Shown here piece after piece: positions 27,221 to 36,655 of a stretch of 64,000 nt of DNA. Below the pieces are notes generated by a model that was not told the origin of the DNA, searched no databases, and saw nothing but the letters and a program-made list of their open reading frames with translations. Position 1 is the first letter of the stretch; each line of letters begins with the position of its first letter. Source of the stretch: Bacteroidota bacterium (GTDB lineage: Bacteria > Bacteroidota > Bacteroidia > Flavobacteriales_E > Vicingaceae); NCBI GenBank assembly GCA_016183805.1, contig JACPDX010000065.1, positions 1 through 64,000 on the forward strand, in the 5' to 3' direction. The translations under genes and the position numbers were made by a program.

Positions 27221-27238
27221 TCCGTCAGCTGACGGATA
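27216..27238. repeat. 23-bp direct repeat, left copy (contains 16-bp palindrome)
   Basis: The 23 bases are identical to 27682-27704 and in the same orientation; both contain the palindrome TCCGTCAGCTGACGGA. The copies bound a unit of about 0.47 kb that holds the GIY-YIG gene and the intact tRNA-fMet. Confidence 0.85.
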
Positions 27239-27247
27239 CTTGTCCGA

Positions 27248-27511
27248 CTACTGGCGGATGAGCCCTTTTGATTTTAAATAATCCCAAACAAATGTTCGAC
27301 CTCTGCTTGTTTTTAATTCCTTTTCTCGTTTCATAGCATTTGGTTTAGTCTCAAATTCTTCAAAAAAAGCAATCTCCCATGGTCTATATTTTACAGTAAA
27401 ACCTTTGGTTGCTTTTTCATTGTGAGAAAGGAATCTATCTTCTAAATCGGAGGTATAGCCAATATAGATTTTATTGAATTCTTTTGAATATAAAACGTAA
27501 ACTTTATACAT
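27248..27511 (-). CDS. GIY-YIG domain protein (small, UPF0213/COG2827-like)
   Basis: An 87-residue single-domain protein with YVLYSKEFNKIYIGYTSDL (the GIY-YIG pair appears as YVL and YIG), RFLSHNEK with the usual Arg and His, and RPWEIAFFEEFETKPNAMKREKELK, containing the EFxxxxxAMKREKELK-type helix with the conserved glutamate. Such proteins share the nuclease fold of UvrC and homing endonucleases; activity of the small family is mostly unproven. It lies on the same strand as the intact tRNA-fMet, just after the tRNA's terminator and inside the two direct repeats. The last codons (GLIRQ) run close to the left repeat. Confidence 0.85.
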   Translation of the reverse strand: MYKVYVLYSKEFNKIYIGYTSDLEDRFLSHNEKATKGFTVKYRPWEIAFFEEFETKPNAMKREKELKTSRGRTFVWDYLKSKGLIRQ

Positions 27512-27526
27512 TTTTTAAAAACAAAA

Positions 27527-27550
27527 AAGCCTCAGATTTCTCTAAGGCTT
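27527..27550 (-). terminator. Terminator of the intact tRNA-fMet
   Basis: The stem AAGCCT/AGGCTT plus three further pairs after one mismatch is followed on the minus strand by a T-run. It lies four bases after the tRNA's last base. Confidence 0.75.
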
Positions 27551-27554
27551 CTAG

Positions 27555-27627
27555 TAGCGGGGGCCCGACTCGAACGGACGACCTTCGGGTTATGAGCCCG
27601 ATGAGCTACCAACTGCTCTACCCCGCG
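27555..27627 (-). tRNA. tRNA-fMet (initiator, CAT), intact copy
   Basis: The 73-base cloverleaf starts CGCGGGG and ends CCCCGCTA. Base 1 (C) cannot pair with base 72 (T), a hallmark of bacterial initiators, and the anticodon stem contains the GGG/CCC pairs around loop CTCATAA. The T-arm is intact. CCA is not encoded. No convincing promoter lies directly upstream; the nearest one, at 27777-27807, would first transcribe the broken 5' half at 27703-27739. Confidence 0.93.
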
Positions 27628-27681
27628 ATATATTTTGAGGATTACCGCTAATCCCTTTTCTTTCATTCTTCATTCTCCAAC

Positions 27682-27704
27682 GGACGTCCGTCAGCTGACG
27701 GATA
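27682..27704. repeat. 23-bp direct repeat, right copy (contains 16-bp palindrome)
   Basis: Identical to 27216-27238. It directly joins the 5' half of the broken tRNA-fMet. Together the two repeats stand in for the anticodon 3' stem and variable loop of the broken tRNA. Confidence 0.85.
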
Positions 27705-27739
27705 TGAGCCCGATGAGCTACCAACTGCTCTACCCCGCG
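27703..27739 (-). pseudogene. 5' half of a tRNA-fMet gene
   Basis: Thirty-seven bases are identical to positions 1-37 of the intact tRNA-fMet, from the acceptor 5' strand to the anticodon loop. About 12 bases of 5' flank (ATATATTTT-type) are also shared with the intact copy. The sequence then breaks into the palindromic repeat, so no mature tRNA can form. Confidence 0.85.
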
Positions 27740-27776
27740 ATATATTTTAAGAAGTATACTTTCTTTTATTGGGCTG

Positions 27777-27807
27777 CAAATATAATATTTAGTTTCTTTG
27801 TAATCAA
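27777..27807 (-). promoter_or_regulatory. Consensus promoter upstream of the split tRNA-fMet
   Basis: On the minus strand TTG (27805-27807), 20 bases, then TATATTTG (27777-27784) is an exact match to TTG-N20-TAnnTTTG. Transcription would start near 27770, pass through the 5' tRNA fragment and the repeat, and reach the intact tRNA-fMet. Confidence 0.7.
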
Positions 27808-27824
27808 ATTTATTCCCATAAATA

Positions 27825-28659
27825 ATGCATAAATCAGGCTTTGTAAACATTATTGGCAATCCAAACGTAGGTAAATCAACCCTTATGAACGTTTTAGTGG
27901 GCGAACGGTTGTCTATTATTACTTCTAAAGCACAAACTACTCGTCATCGAATTTTAGGTATTGTGAACGACGAAAACCACCAAATTGTATTTTCTGACAC
28001 TCCCGGAGTTTTAGAACCTGCCTATAAAATGCACGAAAGCATGATGACTTTTGTAAAATCTGCACTTTCGGATGCCGATGTGATTTTATTTATGGTGGAG
28101 GTAAAAGAAAATCGTTTTAGAGATGCCGATATTTTAAACAGTCTTAAAAAAACTGATACACCTATACTATTGTTAATCAATAAGATTGATGAAGTTGACC
28201 AACTATTTTTAGAAGAAAAAGTTGCCTTTTGGAAAAAGGAAATACCTAAAGCTGAAATCTATCCTCTTTCTGCTCTACATAATTTTAATATCGATAATAT
28301 ATTTGAACGTGTCAAAGAGTTATTGCCTGAAGGTGAACCTTATTACGATAAAGATGCTTTAACGGACAAACCAGAAAAGTTTTTTGTTGCTGAAATTATT
28401 CGTGAAAAAATCTTGATGAATTACCAAAAGGAAATTCCCTACTCTTGCGAAGTGGAAGTTGAAGAGTACAAAAAAAAAGAAAAAATTGTAAATCATCATT
28501 GGGCATCAAGGAAAAGAATTGAAAAAAATTGGAACCGAAGCCCGAAAAGACATCGAAACATTTGTCCAAAACAAAGTATTTCTTGACTTGTATGTAAAAG
28601 TGAGCAAAGACTGGAGAGACAACGACAATCAATTGAAACGATTTGGATATAACCAGTAG
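27825..28659 (+). pseudogene. era: GTPase Era, broken by a deletion/frameshift in the KH domain
   Basis: The GTPase domain is normal: GNPNVGKST, DTPGVLEP, NKID and SALHNFN. Era binds 16S rRNA and acts in 30S assembly. The reading frame from 27825 runs to a stop at 28586 (253 residues) and its last ~25 residues are unlike Era. The true KH core ([20 protein letters not shown], later [16 protein letters not shown] and FGYNQ) is present but in another frame from about 28491 to the stop at 28657-28659. About 14 codons expected between EKIVN and IIIGHQG are missing, with a remainder that changes frame. In that second frame a TAA directly precedes IIIGHQG, so a slip at the nearby A9 run cannot repair it. 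It is either a real deletion in a normally important gene or an assembly error. Confidence 0.85.
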
Positions 28660-28735
28660 TTAGTTCTCAGTCGTCAGTTCACAGTTATCAGTCTTCAGTT
28701 ATCAGTCAACAAGAAACTGGTAACAAGAAACTAGC
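28660..28735 (+). repeat. Dispersed intergenic repeat (CAGT/CAGTT-rich)
   Basis: Short tandem-like units (CAGTTATCAGTC, CAGTTCACAG) are followed by CAACAAGAAACTGGTAAC. The same arrangement occurs inverted at 36603-36655. It fills the era-der gap and has no coding potential. Confidence 0.7.
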
Positions 28736-28786
28736 AACTAAAAAATCCTTAATTTTGTTGCCTTAAATAAATTCCCTTATCAAAAA

Positions 28787-30097
28787 ATGAGCAACATTGT
28801 AGCAATAGTAGGACGTCCAAACGTTGGAAAATCTACCCTATTTAACAGATTAACCGAAAGCAGACAAGCCATTGTTGATGAAGCCAGTGGTGTAACCCGT
28901 GATAGACATTACGGAAAAGTAGAGTGGGCAGGTAAAGAATTTACCCTTATTGATACTGGAGGTTACGTAAAAGGTTCGGGTGATATTTTTGAAGAAGAAA
29001 TAAGAAAACAAGTTATCATTGCAATTGAAGAATCCGATTTATTGGTTTTTGTTGTCGATGTAACCAGCGGATTAACTGACTTAGATGAACAGGTTGCCAA
29101 TGTGCTTAGAAGAAGTAAGAAAAAAATTATTTTAGTTTCTAACAAAGTAGATAATAACAATAGAATACCCGATTCAAGTGTATTTTATGGAATGGGTATT
29201 TCTGATGATATTTTTAATGTGTCGTCGGTTAGCGGAAGCGGAACAGGTGAATTGTTGGATGAAATCGTAAAAAATTTAGAAGAAAAACCTGAGGAAATAG
29301 ATGATGATGGTTTATTAAAATTAGCCATAGTGGGTCGTCCAAATGTTGGAAAATCATCGTTAACCAATGCACTATTAGGCAATGAAAGAAATATTGTTAC
29401 CAGCATTGCAGGGACAACTAGAGATGCTATTTCTACCCGATTTAGTGCTTTTGGTTTCGACATGAAATTAATAGATACCGCCGGTTTAAGAAAAAGAGGT
29501 AAAGTAGAAGAAGATTTAGAGTTTTACTCCGTAATGCGTTCCATAAGAGCTATTGAAAACTCAGACATCTGTTTGTTAATGATTGAAGCCAGCGAAGGTA
29601 TTATGGCTCAGGATTTAAACATCTTAAACCTTATTGTAAAGAACAAAAAAGGGGTTGTAATTGTGGTAAACAAATGGGACATCGTAGAAAAAGAAAGCAA
29701 CACCGCTAAAGAATACGAAGAAGCCATTCGACACCGACTTGCACCATTTAATGATATTCCAATTGTTTTTACATCGGTAACCAAAAAACAGCGTGTAATT
29801 AAAGCTCTTGAAGAAGTAGTAAAAGTTTACGAAAATAGGACTAGAAAAGTAGTAACTTCAAAGCTTAACGATTTAATGCTCCCTATTATTTTAAAATATC
29901 CACCACCGGCAATTAAAGGAAAATACATCAAAATAAAGTTTGTAAGTATGCTTCCTACCCTTGCTCCTACTTTTGTGTTTTATTGCAATTTACCACAATA
30001 TGTTAAAGAGCCATACAAACGATTTTTAGAAAATAAAATACGTGAGAACTACCGATATTCTGGGGTTCCCATTCAAATTTTTATGAGAAAAAAATAA
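28787..30097 (+). CDS. der: Ribosome-associated GTPase Der (EngA)
   Basis: A 436-residue protein with two tandem GTPase domains and a C-terminal KH-like domain, needed for 50S subunit assembly. Domain 1: [14 protein letters not shown] at residue 8, [14 protein letters not shown]. Domain 2: [16 protein letters not shown] near residue 183, [24 protein letters not shown]. The C-terminal [15 protein letters not shown] and [16 protein letters not shown] are typical. TAATTTTG at 28750-28757 could be its -7 element, although no TTG lies at the right distance. Confidence 0.96.
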   Translation: MSNIVAIVGRPNVGKSTLFNRLTESRQAIVDEASGVTRDRHYGKVEWAGKEFTLIDTGGYVKGSGDIFEEEIRKQVIIAIEESDLLVFVVDVTSGLTDLDEQVANVLRRSKKKIILVSNKVDNNNRIPDSSVFYGMGISDDIFNVSSVSGSGTGELLDEIVKNLEEKPEEIDDDGLLKLAIVGRPNVGKSSLTNALLGNERNIVTSIAGTTRDAISTRFSAFGFDMKLIDTAGLRKRGKVEEDLEFYSVMRSIRAIENSDICLLMIEASEGIMAQDLNILNLIVKNKKGVVIVVNKWDIVEKESNTAKEYEEAIRHRLAPFNDIPIVFTSVTKKQRVIKALEEVVKVYENRTRKVVTSKLNDLMLPIILKYPPPAIKGKYIKIKFVSMLPTLAPTFVFYCNLPQYVKEPYKRFLENKIRENYRYSGVPIQIFMRKK

Positions 30098-30109
30098 TCT
30101 ATTAACTTT

Positions 30110-30158
30110 CCCCTCTTGAGAAGCCTGTCCCGACTTCTCGGGAGGGTTAGGGGTGTGT
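30110..30158 (+). repeat. REP-like intergenic repeat, possible der terminator
   Basis: Begins CCCTCTTGAGA, holds the hairpin TCCCGActtcTCGGGA and ends AGGGGTGTGT. The same end sequences bracket a different hairpin at 38238-38309, and a related C/G-rich hairpin follows recJ. Bacteroidota genomes commonly carry such repeats. Confidence 0.65.
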
Positions 30159-30184
30159 ATTTATAAAAAATCTTCAATATACTC

Positions 30185-30535
30185 ATGAAAATTTTTGCTA
30201 CTGTTTCGATGCTCATTGTTTCAAACATTTTTATGACCATTGCTTGGTACGGTCATTTAAAATGGTTTAACAAATGGAATTTATTGTGGGTAATTTTAAT
30301 CAGCTGGAGTTTTGCGTTGGTTGAATACATGTTTCAGGTTCCGGCAAATAAAATTGGCTTCGAAGGCAATAGTGGTCCTTTTAGTTTAGTGCAATTAAAA
30401 GTTATTCAAGAGGTGATTACATTGGTGGTTTTTTCTGCTTTTTCAGTAATTGTATTCAACTCTAAACTGACAACCAATCATATTATTGGTTTTTGTTTTT
30501 TAATTCTTGCCGTTTATTTTATCTTTAAAAAATAA
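30185..30535 (+). CDS. DUF486 / DMT-family membrane protein
   Basis: A 116-residue integral membrane protein with four hydrophobic helices and the DUF486 signature: AWYGHLKW near residue 22, ILISWSFALVEYMFQVPANKIG and a central FSLVQLKVIQEVITL. It belongs to the small drug/metabolite transporter-like superfamily; its substrate is unknown. It stands alone, separated by the repeat from der and by about 120 bases from the next gene. Confidence 0.85.
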   Translation: MKIFATVSMLIVSNIFMTIAWYGHLKWFNKWNLLWVILISWSFALVEYMFQVPANKIGFEGNSGPFSLVQLKVIQEVITLVVFSAFSVIVFNSKLTTNHIIGFCFLILAVYFIFKK

Positions 30536-30653
30536 ACAAATTTTTACTCTCAACATTGCATTCTTAAACAATCACAGTATTTTTTATTCTTGTTAAATAA
30601 TAGAATTACTACATTTTTCTACACAGAGTTTGATTACATTTGGTGAGGTTGAT

Positions 30654-31070
30654 ATGAAAACAATACTTAAAACAAATTATTTCTTTGGATTAATCATCCT
30701 TTTGAACATTGTATTCTCATGCACTTCTTCAAAAAACAAAAGTGTAAGCGAAAACATAGAAAACTGTAATCTCGACAAAATAAAATTTAAGTTGTCGGTT
30801 TTTGATAAAAATGGTTTAACAGGTGATGAAAACAATAAAGTTGCTTTAGATTATGAATTTTGCGTACCTAATAAGCCTGAAATATTAAATACAATAATAA
30901 ATGAAATTGATTCCAGCATTAAACCTATAAAAGGAAAAGGGCGAACAAAATGTGCTGATAATGCTATTTTACTTACTGGAAACAGCTACAACAAAGACAT
31001 CAAAAAAATATTATGCAAATTATCTCAATTGGAATACATTACAGAAATTAATCAAGTTTATTGGGAATAA
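30654..31070 (+). CDS. Small predicted lipoprotein of unknown function
   Basis: I start at the ATG at 30654, giving 138 residues with a lipoprotein signal (LIILLNIVFSC, lipobox cysteine near residue 24). An upstream in-frame start would put eight unlikely residues before the signal. The mature part is hydrophilic, with PIKGKGRTKCADNAILLTG and a closing LEYITEINQVYWE. No family is recognised. It may be anchored in the outer membrane, and the carboxypeptidase gene follows 11 bases later, so the two may be cotranscribed. Confidence 0.7.
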   Translation: MKTILKTNYFFGLIILLNIVFSCTSSKNKSVSENIENCNLDKIKFKLSVFDKNGLTGDENNKVALDYEFCVPNKPEILNTIINEIDSSIKPIKGKGRTKCADNAILLTGNSYNKDIKKILCKLSQLEYITEINQVYWE

Positions 31071-31081
31071 ATCTTAAAATT

Positions 31082-33487
31082 ATGAAATCAACATTACTAT
31101 TTACACTAATTTTTATCTCAGCCATTTTAACTGCACAACAATCCGAAGTTTACAGCAAAGCTAGAATTTATTATAATTCTGCTGAAGAATTTCAAAAATT
31201 AGTGCAAAGTGGAATTGCTATGGATCATGGAAAACACAAAAAAGGAGTGTTTTTTGAAAGTGATTTTTCTGCAACAGAAATTAGCATTGCTCAAAATCTT
31301 GGTGCAACCGTTGAAATTATTATTGAAGATGTTCAACAATATTATATTGAGAGAAACCAAAATACCAAAACCCCTACTTTTAAAAATACTACTTGTTCTA
31401 ATTCTGGTAGTGGCACTCCTGCCTATACCAACCCTACCAATTATAATCACGGTTCTATGGGAGGATTTTTAAACTATGTTGAAGTGATGCGAGAAATCGA
31501 CAGTATGGCGTTATTGTATCCAAACCTAATAACAACAAGAGTTCCAATTGATACGTTTACCACACATGAAGGAAGAAATTTGTTTTGGGTAAGAATGTCG
31601 GATAACGCAAATATCAATGAAAGTGAACCTGAGATTTTGTACGATGCAGTTCACCATGCCAGAGAAGCCATTTCTATTCACCAAATGATTTATTACATGT
31701 GGTATTTATTGGAAAATTATGCTACCAATCCTCAAGTTCAAGCTATCATTGACAATACTGAATTGTATTTTGTGCCTTTTGTAAATCCTGATGGATTTTT
31801 GTACAACGAATCTACCAGCCCTAATGGTGGAGGTATGTGGCGTAAAAACAGAAGAGTACATGGAGATGGAAATTTTGGTGTAGATAACAACAGAAATTAC
31901 GATTATACCGATAGCACATTAGGTGCTACATGGGGAACAGTGGGTATTTCAACAAATACCAACAGTGATGTACATTGCGGTCCTTATGCTTTTTCTGAGC
32001 CGGAAAACAATGCCATGAGATGGTTTGTAGAACAGCACGATTTTAAGTTAGCTTTAAATTTCCATTCTTATAGTAATTTATTGTTGTATCCTTTTGGGTT
32101 TCAAACGGGACTTTACTGCCCAGATGATGCTACATTTTATGCTATTTCCGAAGAAATGGTGGCTGAAAACAATTTTGCAAATCAACCGGGTTGGGCATTA
32201 TACGAAACCTCTGGTGGCTCTGACGACTGGATGTATGGTGAAACGCTGAATCACAACAAAATTTACTCATTTACCCCGGAAATAGGTTCCGGTGCTCAAG
32301 GTTTTTGGCCCATAGAAGCAGATATCGACCCTTTATGCCAAGGCATGATGCACCTTGATTTAACAGCAGCACACTTGGTTAATAATTATGCTAAAGCTAC
32401 TGACTTACAACCATTAATGATGCAAAATCAAAATGGATTTTTATATTATGATATTCAACGTTTAGGATTAAATGGTTCAGGTGATTTCACGGTTTCAATA
32501 TCTCCGGTTTCAGCAAATATTTTAAGTTTAGGAAGTTCAAATACTTATTTGGGAATGAGTTTAATCCAAACCATTACCGATTCCATTAGTTATTCTCTAA
32601 GCCCATCAATTGTTTCTGGCGATTTAATTACTTACGTGATTACGGTTGACAATGGATTATTTACCATAAATGACACCATTACAAAGACCTTTGGAACTCA
32701 ACAAACCATTTTTTCTGACAACGCAAACAATTTAACCAATTGGGTAGTTTCACAAACTTGGGGTACAACCAACTCCACCTTTTATTCTCCTTCAAGCTCA
32801 ATTACTGATTCACCTACCGGAAACTATAGTGATGGTGTTAATAAAACCATAACGCTCTCAAATCCTATAGACTTAACCAATGTTATTTCTGCAAACCTAT
32901 CGTTTTATGCAAAATGGGCAATTGAAGCAGGTTGGGATTATGTTCAGGTAGAGGTTTCTACCGACAATGGTGCTACATGGGAACCTCAATGTGGAAAGTA
33001 CACACATGCAGGTAGTGCCGATCAAGATTTTAATAAACCTCTTTATGATGGATTCCAAAGCAGTTGGGTACTCGAAGAAATTGATTTGAGTCAATATTTA
33101 GGACAAAACATTAAAATTCGCTTTCAAATAGTTTCTGATGGAGGAGTAACCGAAGACGGTTTCTATTTTGATGACTTTCAAATCAATGTGGTTTATGGTT
33201 CAACTGGAATAGAAAACTTAACAGAAAATGGAGCTTTTCTTGGAGAAAGTTATCCGAATCCTACAAAAAATAGGGCAACAATAAATTATCTGTTACCTAA
33301 AAATAGCCATGCTGCAAATTTTGTTGTGACCAATACTGTGGGACAAGAAATTTATAGAACAACCGTTTATCCAAATAATAATAAAATTGATATTTCAACA
33401 CTTGGATGGGCTCAAGGAGTTTATTACTATTTTATAGAAAGTGAAAACAAAAAAACAACAAGTAAAAAAATGGTGGTATTAAATTAA
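31082..33487 (+). CDS. Secreted M14 zinc carboxypeptidase with T9SS sorting domain
   Basis: With the start at 31082 the protein has 801 residues and a clean signal peptide (STLLFTLIFISAILTAQQ). The peptidase M14 domain shows DAVHHAREAISIHQ (zinc-binding His and Glu), FVPFVNPDGF, WRKNRRVHG, NFHSYSNLLLYPFG (third zinc histidine) and YSFTPEIGSGAQGFWP with the catalytic glutamate. Then come a beta-rich segment and a jelly-roll/MAM-like domain (NLSFYAKWAIEAGWDYVQVE, DDGFYFDDFQI-like EDGFYFDDF). The C-terminus GESYPNPTKNRATI to GVYYYFIES and KMVVLN is a type IX sorting domain. It is a secreted or surface protease for peptide breakdown. Confidence 0.92.
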   Translation: MKSTLLFTLIFISAILTAQQSEVYSKARIYYNSAEEFQKLVQSGIAMDHGKHKKGVFFESDFSATEISIAQNLGATVEIIIEDVQQYYIERNQNTKTPTFKNTTCSNSGSGTPAYTNPTNYNHGSMGGFLNYVEVMREIDSMALLYPNLITTRVPIDTFTTHEGRNLFWVRMSDNANINESEPEILYDAVHHAREAISIHQMIYYMWYLLENYATNPQVQAIIDNTELYFVPFVNPDGFLYNESTSPNGGGMWRKNRRVHGDGNFGVDNNRNYDYTDSTLGATWGTVGISTNTNSDVHCGPYAFSEPENNAMRWFVEQHDFKLALNFHSYSNLLLYPFGFQTGLYCPDDATFYAISEEMVAENNFANQPGWALYETSGGSDDWMYGETLNHNKIYSFTPEIGSGAQGFWPIEADIDPLCQGMMHLDLTAAHLVNNYAKATDLQPLMMQNQNGFLYYDIQRLGLNGSGDFTVSISPVSANILSLGSSNTYLGMSLIQTITDSISYSLSPSIVSGDLITYVITVDNGLFTINDTITKTFGTQQTIFSDNANNLTNWVVSQTWGTTNSTFYSPSSSITDSPTGNYSDGVNKTITLSNPIDLTNVISANLSFYAKWAIEAGWDYVQVEVSTDNGATWEPQCGKYTHAGSADQDFNKPLYDGFQSSWVLEEIDLSQYLGQNIKIRFQIVSDGGVTEDGFYFDDFQINVVYGSTGIENLTENGAFLGESYPNPTKNRATINYLLPKNSHAANFVVTNTVGQEIYRTTVYPNNNKIDISTLGWAQGVYYYFIESENKKTTSKKMVVLN

Positions 33488-33533
33488 TATCTATGAGTAA
33501 TACATCTTTCAATTTTTTTTATACTTTTAAAAA

Positions 33534-35693
33534 ATGAAGAAATGTATTGCTTTAGTCTTCTTTGTTTCATTTTTTAATTTTTCTTTTGCCCAGTTAACAG
33601 CAGACCAGCAAAAGATTATAGACTCGTTATACCACGAAGTTAAAACCTCCAAATACGACACAACAATTGCAGCTTCGTTGGTATCAATGTCTGAAGCCAT
33701 GTATATTTATCATGTGGATACCCTTATACCGCTTTGTACTAAAGCAATAAATATCTGCGAAAAAAACCTAAAAAATAAAAAACTTAGTAAAAAAGAAATT
33801 AAGTCGTTTAAAATAACCCAATCGGCTGCCATCAACAATATAGGATATGTTTACGGTAACTATGGCGACATGCAGAAACAACTTGAATATTTCGAAAAAA
33901 GTTTAAAAATTAAAGAAGAAATAGACGACAAAAAAGGATTAGCTTCCACATTAAACAACGTTGGATATGCCTATAAACTTTTAGGAAATCTAAAAAAAGC
34001 AATTGAATGCTACGATAGGAGTTTAAAAATTAAGGATGAAATTGGTGATAAAAAAGGAGCTGCATCATCCTATTTAAACATTGGTTCGTTGTACGAAGGT
34101 CAAGGTGAAGTTGATAAAGCATTAGAGTACTACCAAAAAGCATTAAAAAACGCAGAAGAACTAAACGACTCATTTTTAAAAGCAATAGCGTTTAACAATA
34201 TGGCATTGGCATACTCATTAAAGAAAGATTTTGAAAAATCATTTGATTATAACTTTAAAAGTTTAAAAATCCGGCAAGAAATCCAAGACCAAAAAGGTAT
34301 TGCTAATTCATATCACAATATTGCCTTAGCTTTTAAGGAAACTGGTAAACTTGATTCTGCATTAAAATATTACCAACTAAGTATAGTAATTAAAGAGAAA
34401 CAGCGTGATGTATTTGGGATTCCTCCAACATTAACCGGTATTGGGTTTGTTTGGTATGAATTAGGTAACCTTCAAAAAGCAAAGCAATTTGGTTTACGAA
34501 GTTTTGAACTTGCAAAAAAAACCAACATAACCAACAATATATTACAAGCTGCCCTATTACTTCAAAAAACTTATGCTAAAGAAAAAAATTACGAAAAAGC
34601 CTATGAGTTATTTACAGTCTTTTATAAATTAAGAGATAGTCTTGTAAACGAAGACAACAAAAAAGCTGCCCTTAAACAAAATATACAATACGAATACGAT
34701 AAAAAATCTGCCACCGACAGTATCGCTTTTGCTAAAGAAAAAGAAATAAAAGAGGTTGAAATAGCAAAACAAAAAGCTGAATTAAAGGCAAAACGAAACC
34801 AACAATTTGGATTATATGGTGGATTATTGTTGATGCTTCTTTTTGCTGGTTTCATGTACAACCGATTTAAAGTAACACAGAAACAAAAGTACATCATTGA
34901 GGAACAAAAAGCTGTGGTAGAATCTTCTCATAATTTATTAGAAGAAAAAAACAAAGAAATTACTGATAGTATCAGATACGCCAAACGAATACAAAGTGCT
35001 ATTTTACCTCCAACAAAATTAGTTAAAGAATACTTGCCACAATCCTTTATTTTATATAAACCCAAAGACATTGTTGCCGGTGATTTTTACTGGATGGAAC
35101 ATAAAAATGGCAAAATACTTTTTGCTGCTGCCGATTGTACCGGACATGGTGTACCTGGAGCAATGGTTAGTGTGGTTTGTAATAACGGGTTAAATCGTTC
35201 GGTACGTGAACATGGTTTAACCGACCCTGCAGAAATTTTAAATAAAACACGTGAGATAGTAATTGAAGAATTTGAAAAAAGCGATGAAGAGGTAAAAGAC
35301 GGAATGGACATTGCTATTTGTTCTCTTTCTGAAAACCAACTGCAATATGCAGGTGCTAATAATCCGCTATGGATAATAAGAAATGGCGAACTGCTCGAAA
35401 CCAAAGCCGACAAACAACCTATTGGAAAATATGCCAATTTAACCCCTTTTACTACTCATAACATTGAGTTACAACCCAACGATAGCATTTACATTTTTAC
35501 TGATGGTTTTCACGACCAATTTGGTGGAGATAAAGGCAAAAAATTTAAAGCTTCACAAATGAAAGAGTTGATTCTTTCGATACAAGATAAAACTATGGAT
35601 GAACAAAAGTTCATCATAAATAACACCTTTGAAACTTGGAAAGGAACTTTGGAGCAAGTAGATGATGTTTGTGTTATTGGGGTTCGGGTTTAA
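33534..35693 (+). CDS. TPR-repeat, membrane-anchored SpoIIE-type (PP2C) phosphatase
   Basis: A 719-residue signalling protein. A signal peptide ([17 protein letters not shown]) is followed by about seven tetratricopeptide repeats up to residue 370 ([39 protein letters not shown] and similar). One membrane helix ([17 protein letters not shown]) near residue 425, a coiled coil, and a cytoplasmic PP2C/SpoIIE domain from about residue 480 follow. The phosphatase metal sites are visible as [33 protein letters not shown] (read as GDFYWME and [11 protein letters not shown]) and [15 protein letters not shown]. Such proteins probably dephosphorylate an anti-sigma antagonist in response to a periplasmic signal. 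The 3' end overlaps the convergent moaC-mogA gene by four bases. Confidence 0.9.
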   Translation: MKKCIALVFFVSFFNFSFAQLTADQQKIIDSLYHEVKTSKYDTTIAASLVSMSEAMYIYHVDTLIPLCTKAINICEKNLKNKKLSKKEIKSFKITQSAAINNIGYVYGNYGDMQKQLEYFEKSLKIKEEIDDKKGLASTLNNVGYAYKLLGNLKKAIECYDRSLKIKDEIGDKKGAASSYLNIGSLYEGQGEVDKALEYYQKALKNAEELNDSFLKAIAFNNMALAYSLKKDFEKSFDYNFKSLKIRQEIQDQKGIANSYHNIALAFKETGKLDSALKYYQLSIVIKEKQRDVFGIPPTLTGIGFVWYELGNLQKAKQFGLRSFELAKKTNITNNILQAALLLQKTYAKEKNYEKAYELFTVFYKLRDSLVNEDNKKAALKQNIQYEYDKKSATDSIAFAKEKEIKEVEIAKQKAELKAKRNQQFGLYGGLLLMLLFAGFMYNRFKVTQKQKYIIEEQKAVVESSHNLLEEKNKEITDSIRYAKRIQSAILPPTKLVKEYLPQSFILYKPKDIVAGDFYWMEHKNGKILFAAADCTGHGVPGAMVSVVCNNGLNRSVREHGLTDPAEILNKTREIVIEEFEKSDEEVKDGMDIAICSLSENQLQYAGANNPLWIIRNGELLETKADKQPIGKYANLTPFTTHNIELQPNDSIYIFTDGFHDQFGGDKGKKFKASQMKELILSIQDKTMDEQKFIINNTFETWKGTLEQVDDVCVIGVRV

Positions 35694-36601
35694 TCGTGCT
35701 GAGCTCCTTTTAATATCCTAAAAACGTGCAAAACTGCGGGAAAAACTGCATCCATACTTTCTTTAGCACCATTGGTTGATCCCGGTAATGCCAATACTAA
35801 ACTTTCTCCAATAACTCCAGCAACACTTCTGCTTAACATCGAATATGGGGTACGATCCTGCCCGTAACTTCTTATAGCTTCGTCTATTCCAGGAATTTCG
35901 CGTTCAATCAACGGCTTTAAAGCTTCAGGAGTAACATCCCTATTCGATAATCCTGTTCCACCTGTATAAATAATTAAATTGGCTCCTAACGAAACATAGT
36001 CTTTTGCCTTTTCTTGTATAATACTTACTTCGTCAGGAATAATAATGTAATCCATAATTCCAACCCCACATTCTTCTAATTTTTTTATGATGGCTTTCCC
36101 TGCTTTGTCTTCTTTTTGTCCCGCCGAAATGGTATCCGAACAAACAATTACTGCCGCTTTTAAATCTTTACGGAACTTATCTTTAAAATCTGATTTTCCG
36201 CCTTTTTTCTCAACCAACTTAATGTGATGAATTTCAATTCCTTTGTCGATGGGTTTTAACATATCGTACATATTCAGAGCCACAACACTTGCTCCGTGCA
36301 TGGCTTCTACCTCAACACCAGTTTTATAAATGGTTTTTACAGTTATCGTAACAGTTATTTCCAAACCATTTATTTCATAGTCTATTCCAGTATATTCGAT
36401 GGGCATGGGGTGGCAATCGGCTAAAATTAAAGCGGTTTGTTTTACTCCCAATAATCCCACAGCTTTGCTCATGGCGAAAACATCTCCTTTTGGAACAGTT
36501 TTATTTATAATTGCATCTATCGTTTCTTGTTTGCTCACTTTTACAACGGCTTGTGCGGTTGCAATTCTTAGTGTTGAAGTTTTTGTTGTTATATCTACCA
36601 T
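35690..36601 (-). CDS. moaCB: Bifunctional MoaC / MogA-MoaB molybdenum cofactor protein
   Basis: A 303-residue fusion. Residues 1-155 match MoaC, which forms cyclic pyranopterin monophosphate from the MoaA product: [42 protein letters not shown] and [18 protein letters not shown]. Residues 160-303 match MogA/MoaB, which adenylylates molybdopterin: [32 protein letters not shown] and [18 protein letters not shown]. It is the last gene of the molybdenum cofactor cluster read leftwards. MoaA itself is not in the window. Confidence 0.94.
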   Translation of the reverse strand: MVDITTKTSTLRIATAQAVVKVSKQETIDAIINKTVPKGDVFAMSKAVGLLGVKQTALILADCHPMPIEYTGIDYEINGLEITVTITVKTIYKTGVEVEAMHGASVVALNMYDMLKPIDKGIEIHHIKLVEKKGGKSDFKDKFRKDLKAAVIVCSDTISAGQKEDKAGKAIIKKLEECGVGIMDYIIIPDEVSIIQEKAKDYVSLGANLIIYTGGTGLSNRDVTPEALKPLIEREIPGIDEAIRSYGQDRTPYSMLSRSVAGVIGESLVLALPGSTNGAKESMDAVFPAVLHVFRILKGAQHD

Positions 36602-36602
36602 G

Positions 36603-36655
36603 TTTTAGTTGTTACTGGTTTCTTGTTGACTGAGAACTGAAGACTGAGAATTATT
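36603..36655 (-). repeat. Dispersed intergenic repeat, inverted copy
   Basis: On the minus strand this reads CTCAGTCTTCAGTTCTCAG, then CAACAAGAAACCAGTAAC, matching the repeat at 28660-28735. It fills the gap between moaCB and moaE and overlaps the last codon of moaE. Confidence 0.7.

Noticed and set aside
27590-27859. An 89-residue minus-strand reading frame through the tRNA-fMet region
   Set aside because: It runs across the promoter, the tRNA fragments and the repeat and matches no family; it is fortuitous.
28461-28490. The A9 run in era as a programmed or sequencing frameshift site
   Set aside because: In the frame of the displaced KH core a TAA stop directly precedes IIIGHQG, and about 14 expected codons are absent. 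A one- or two-base slip at the A-run would not restore Era.
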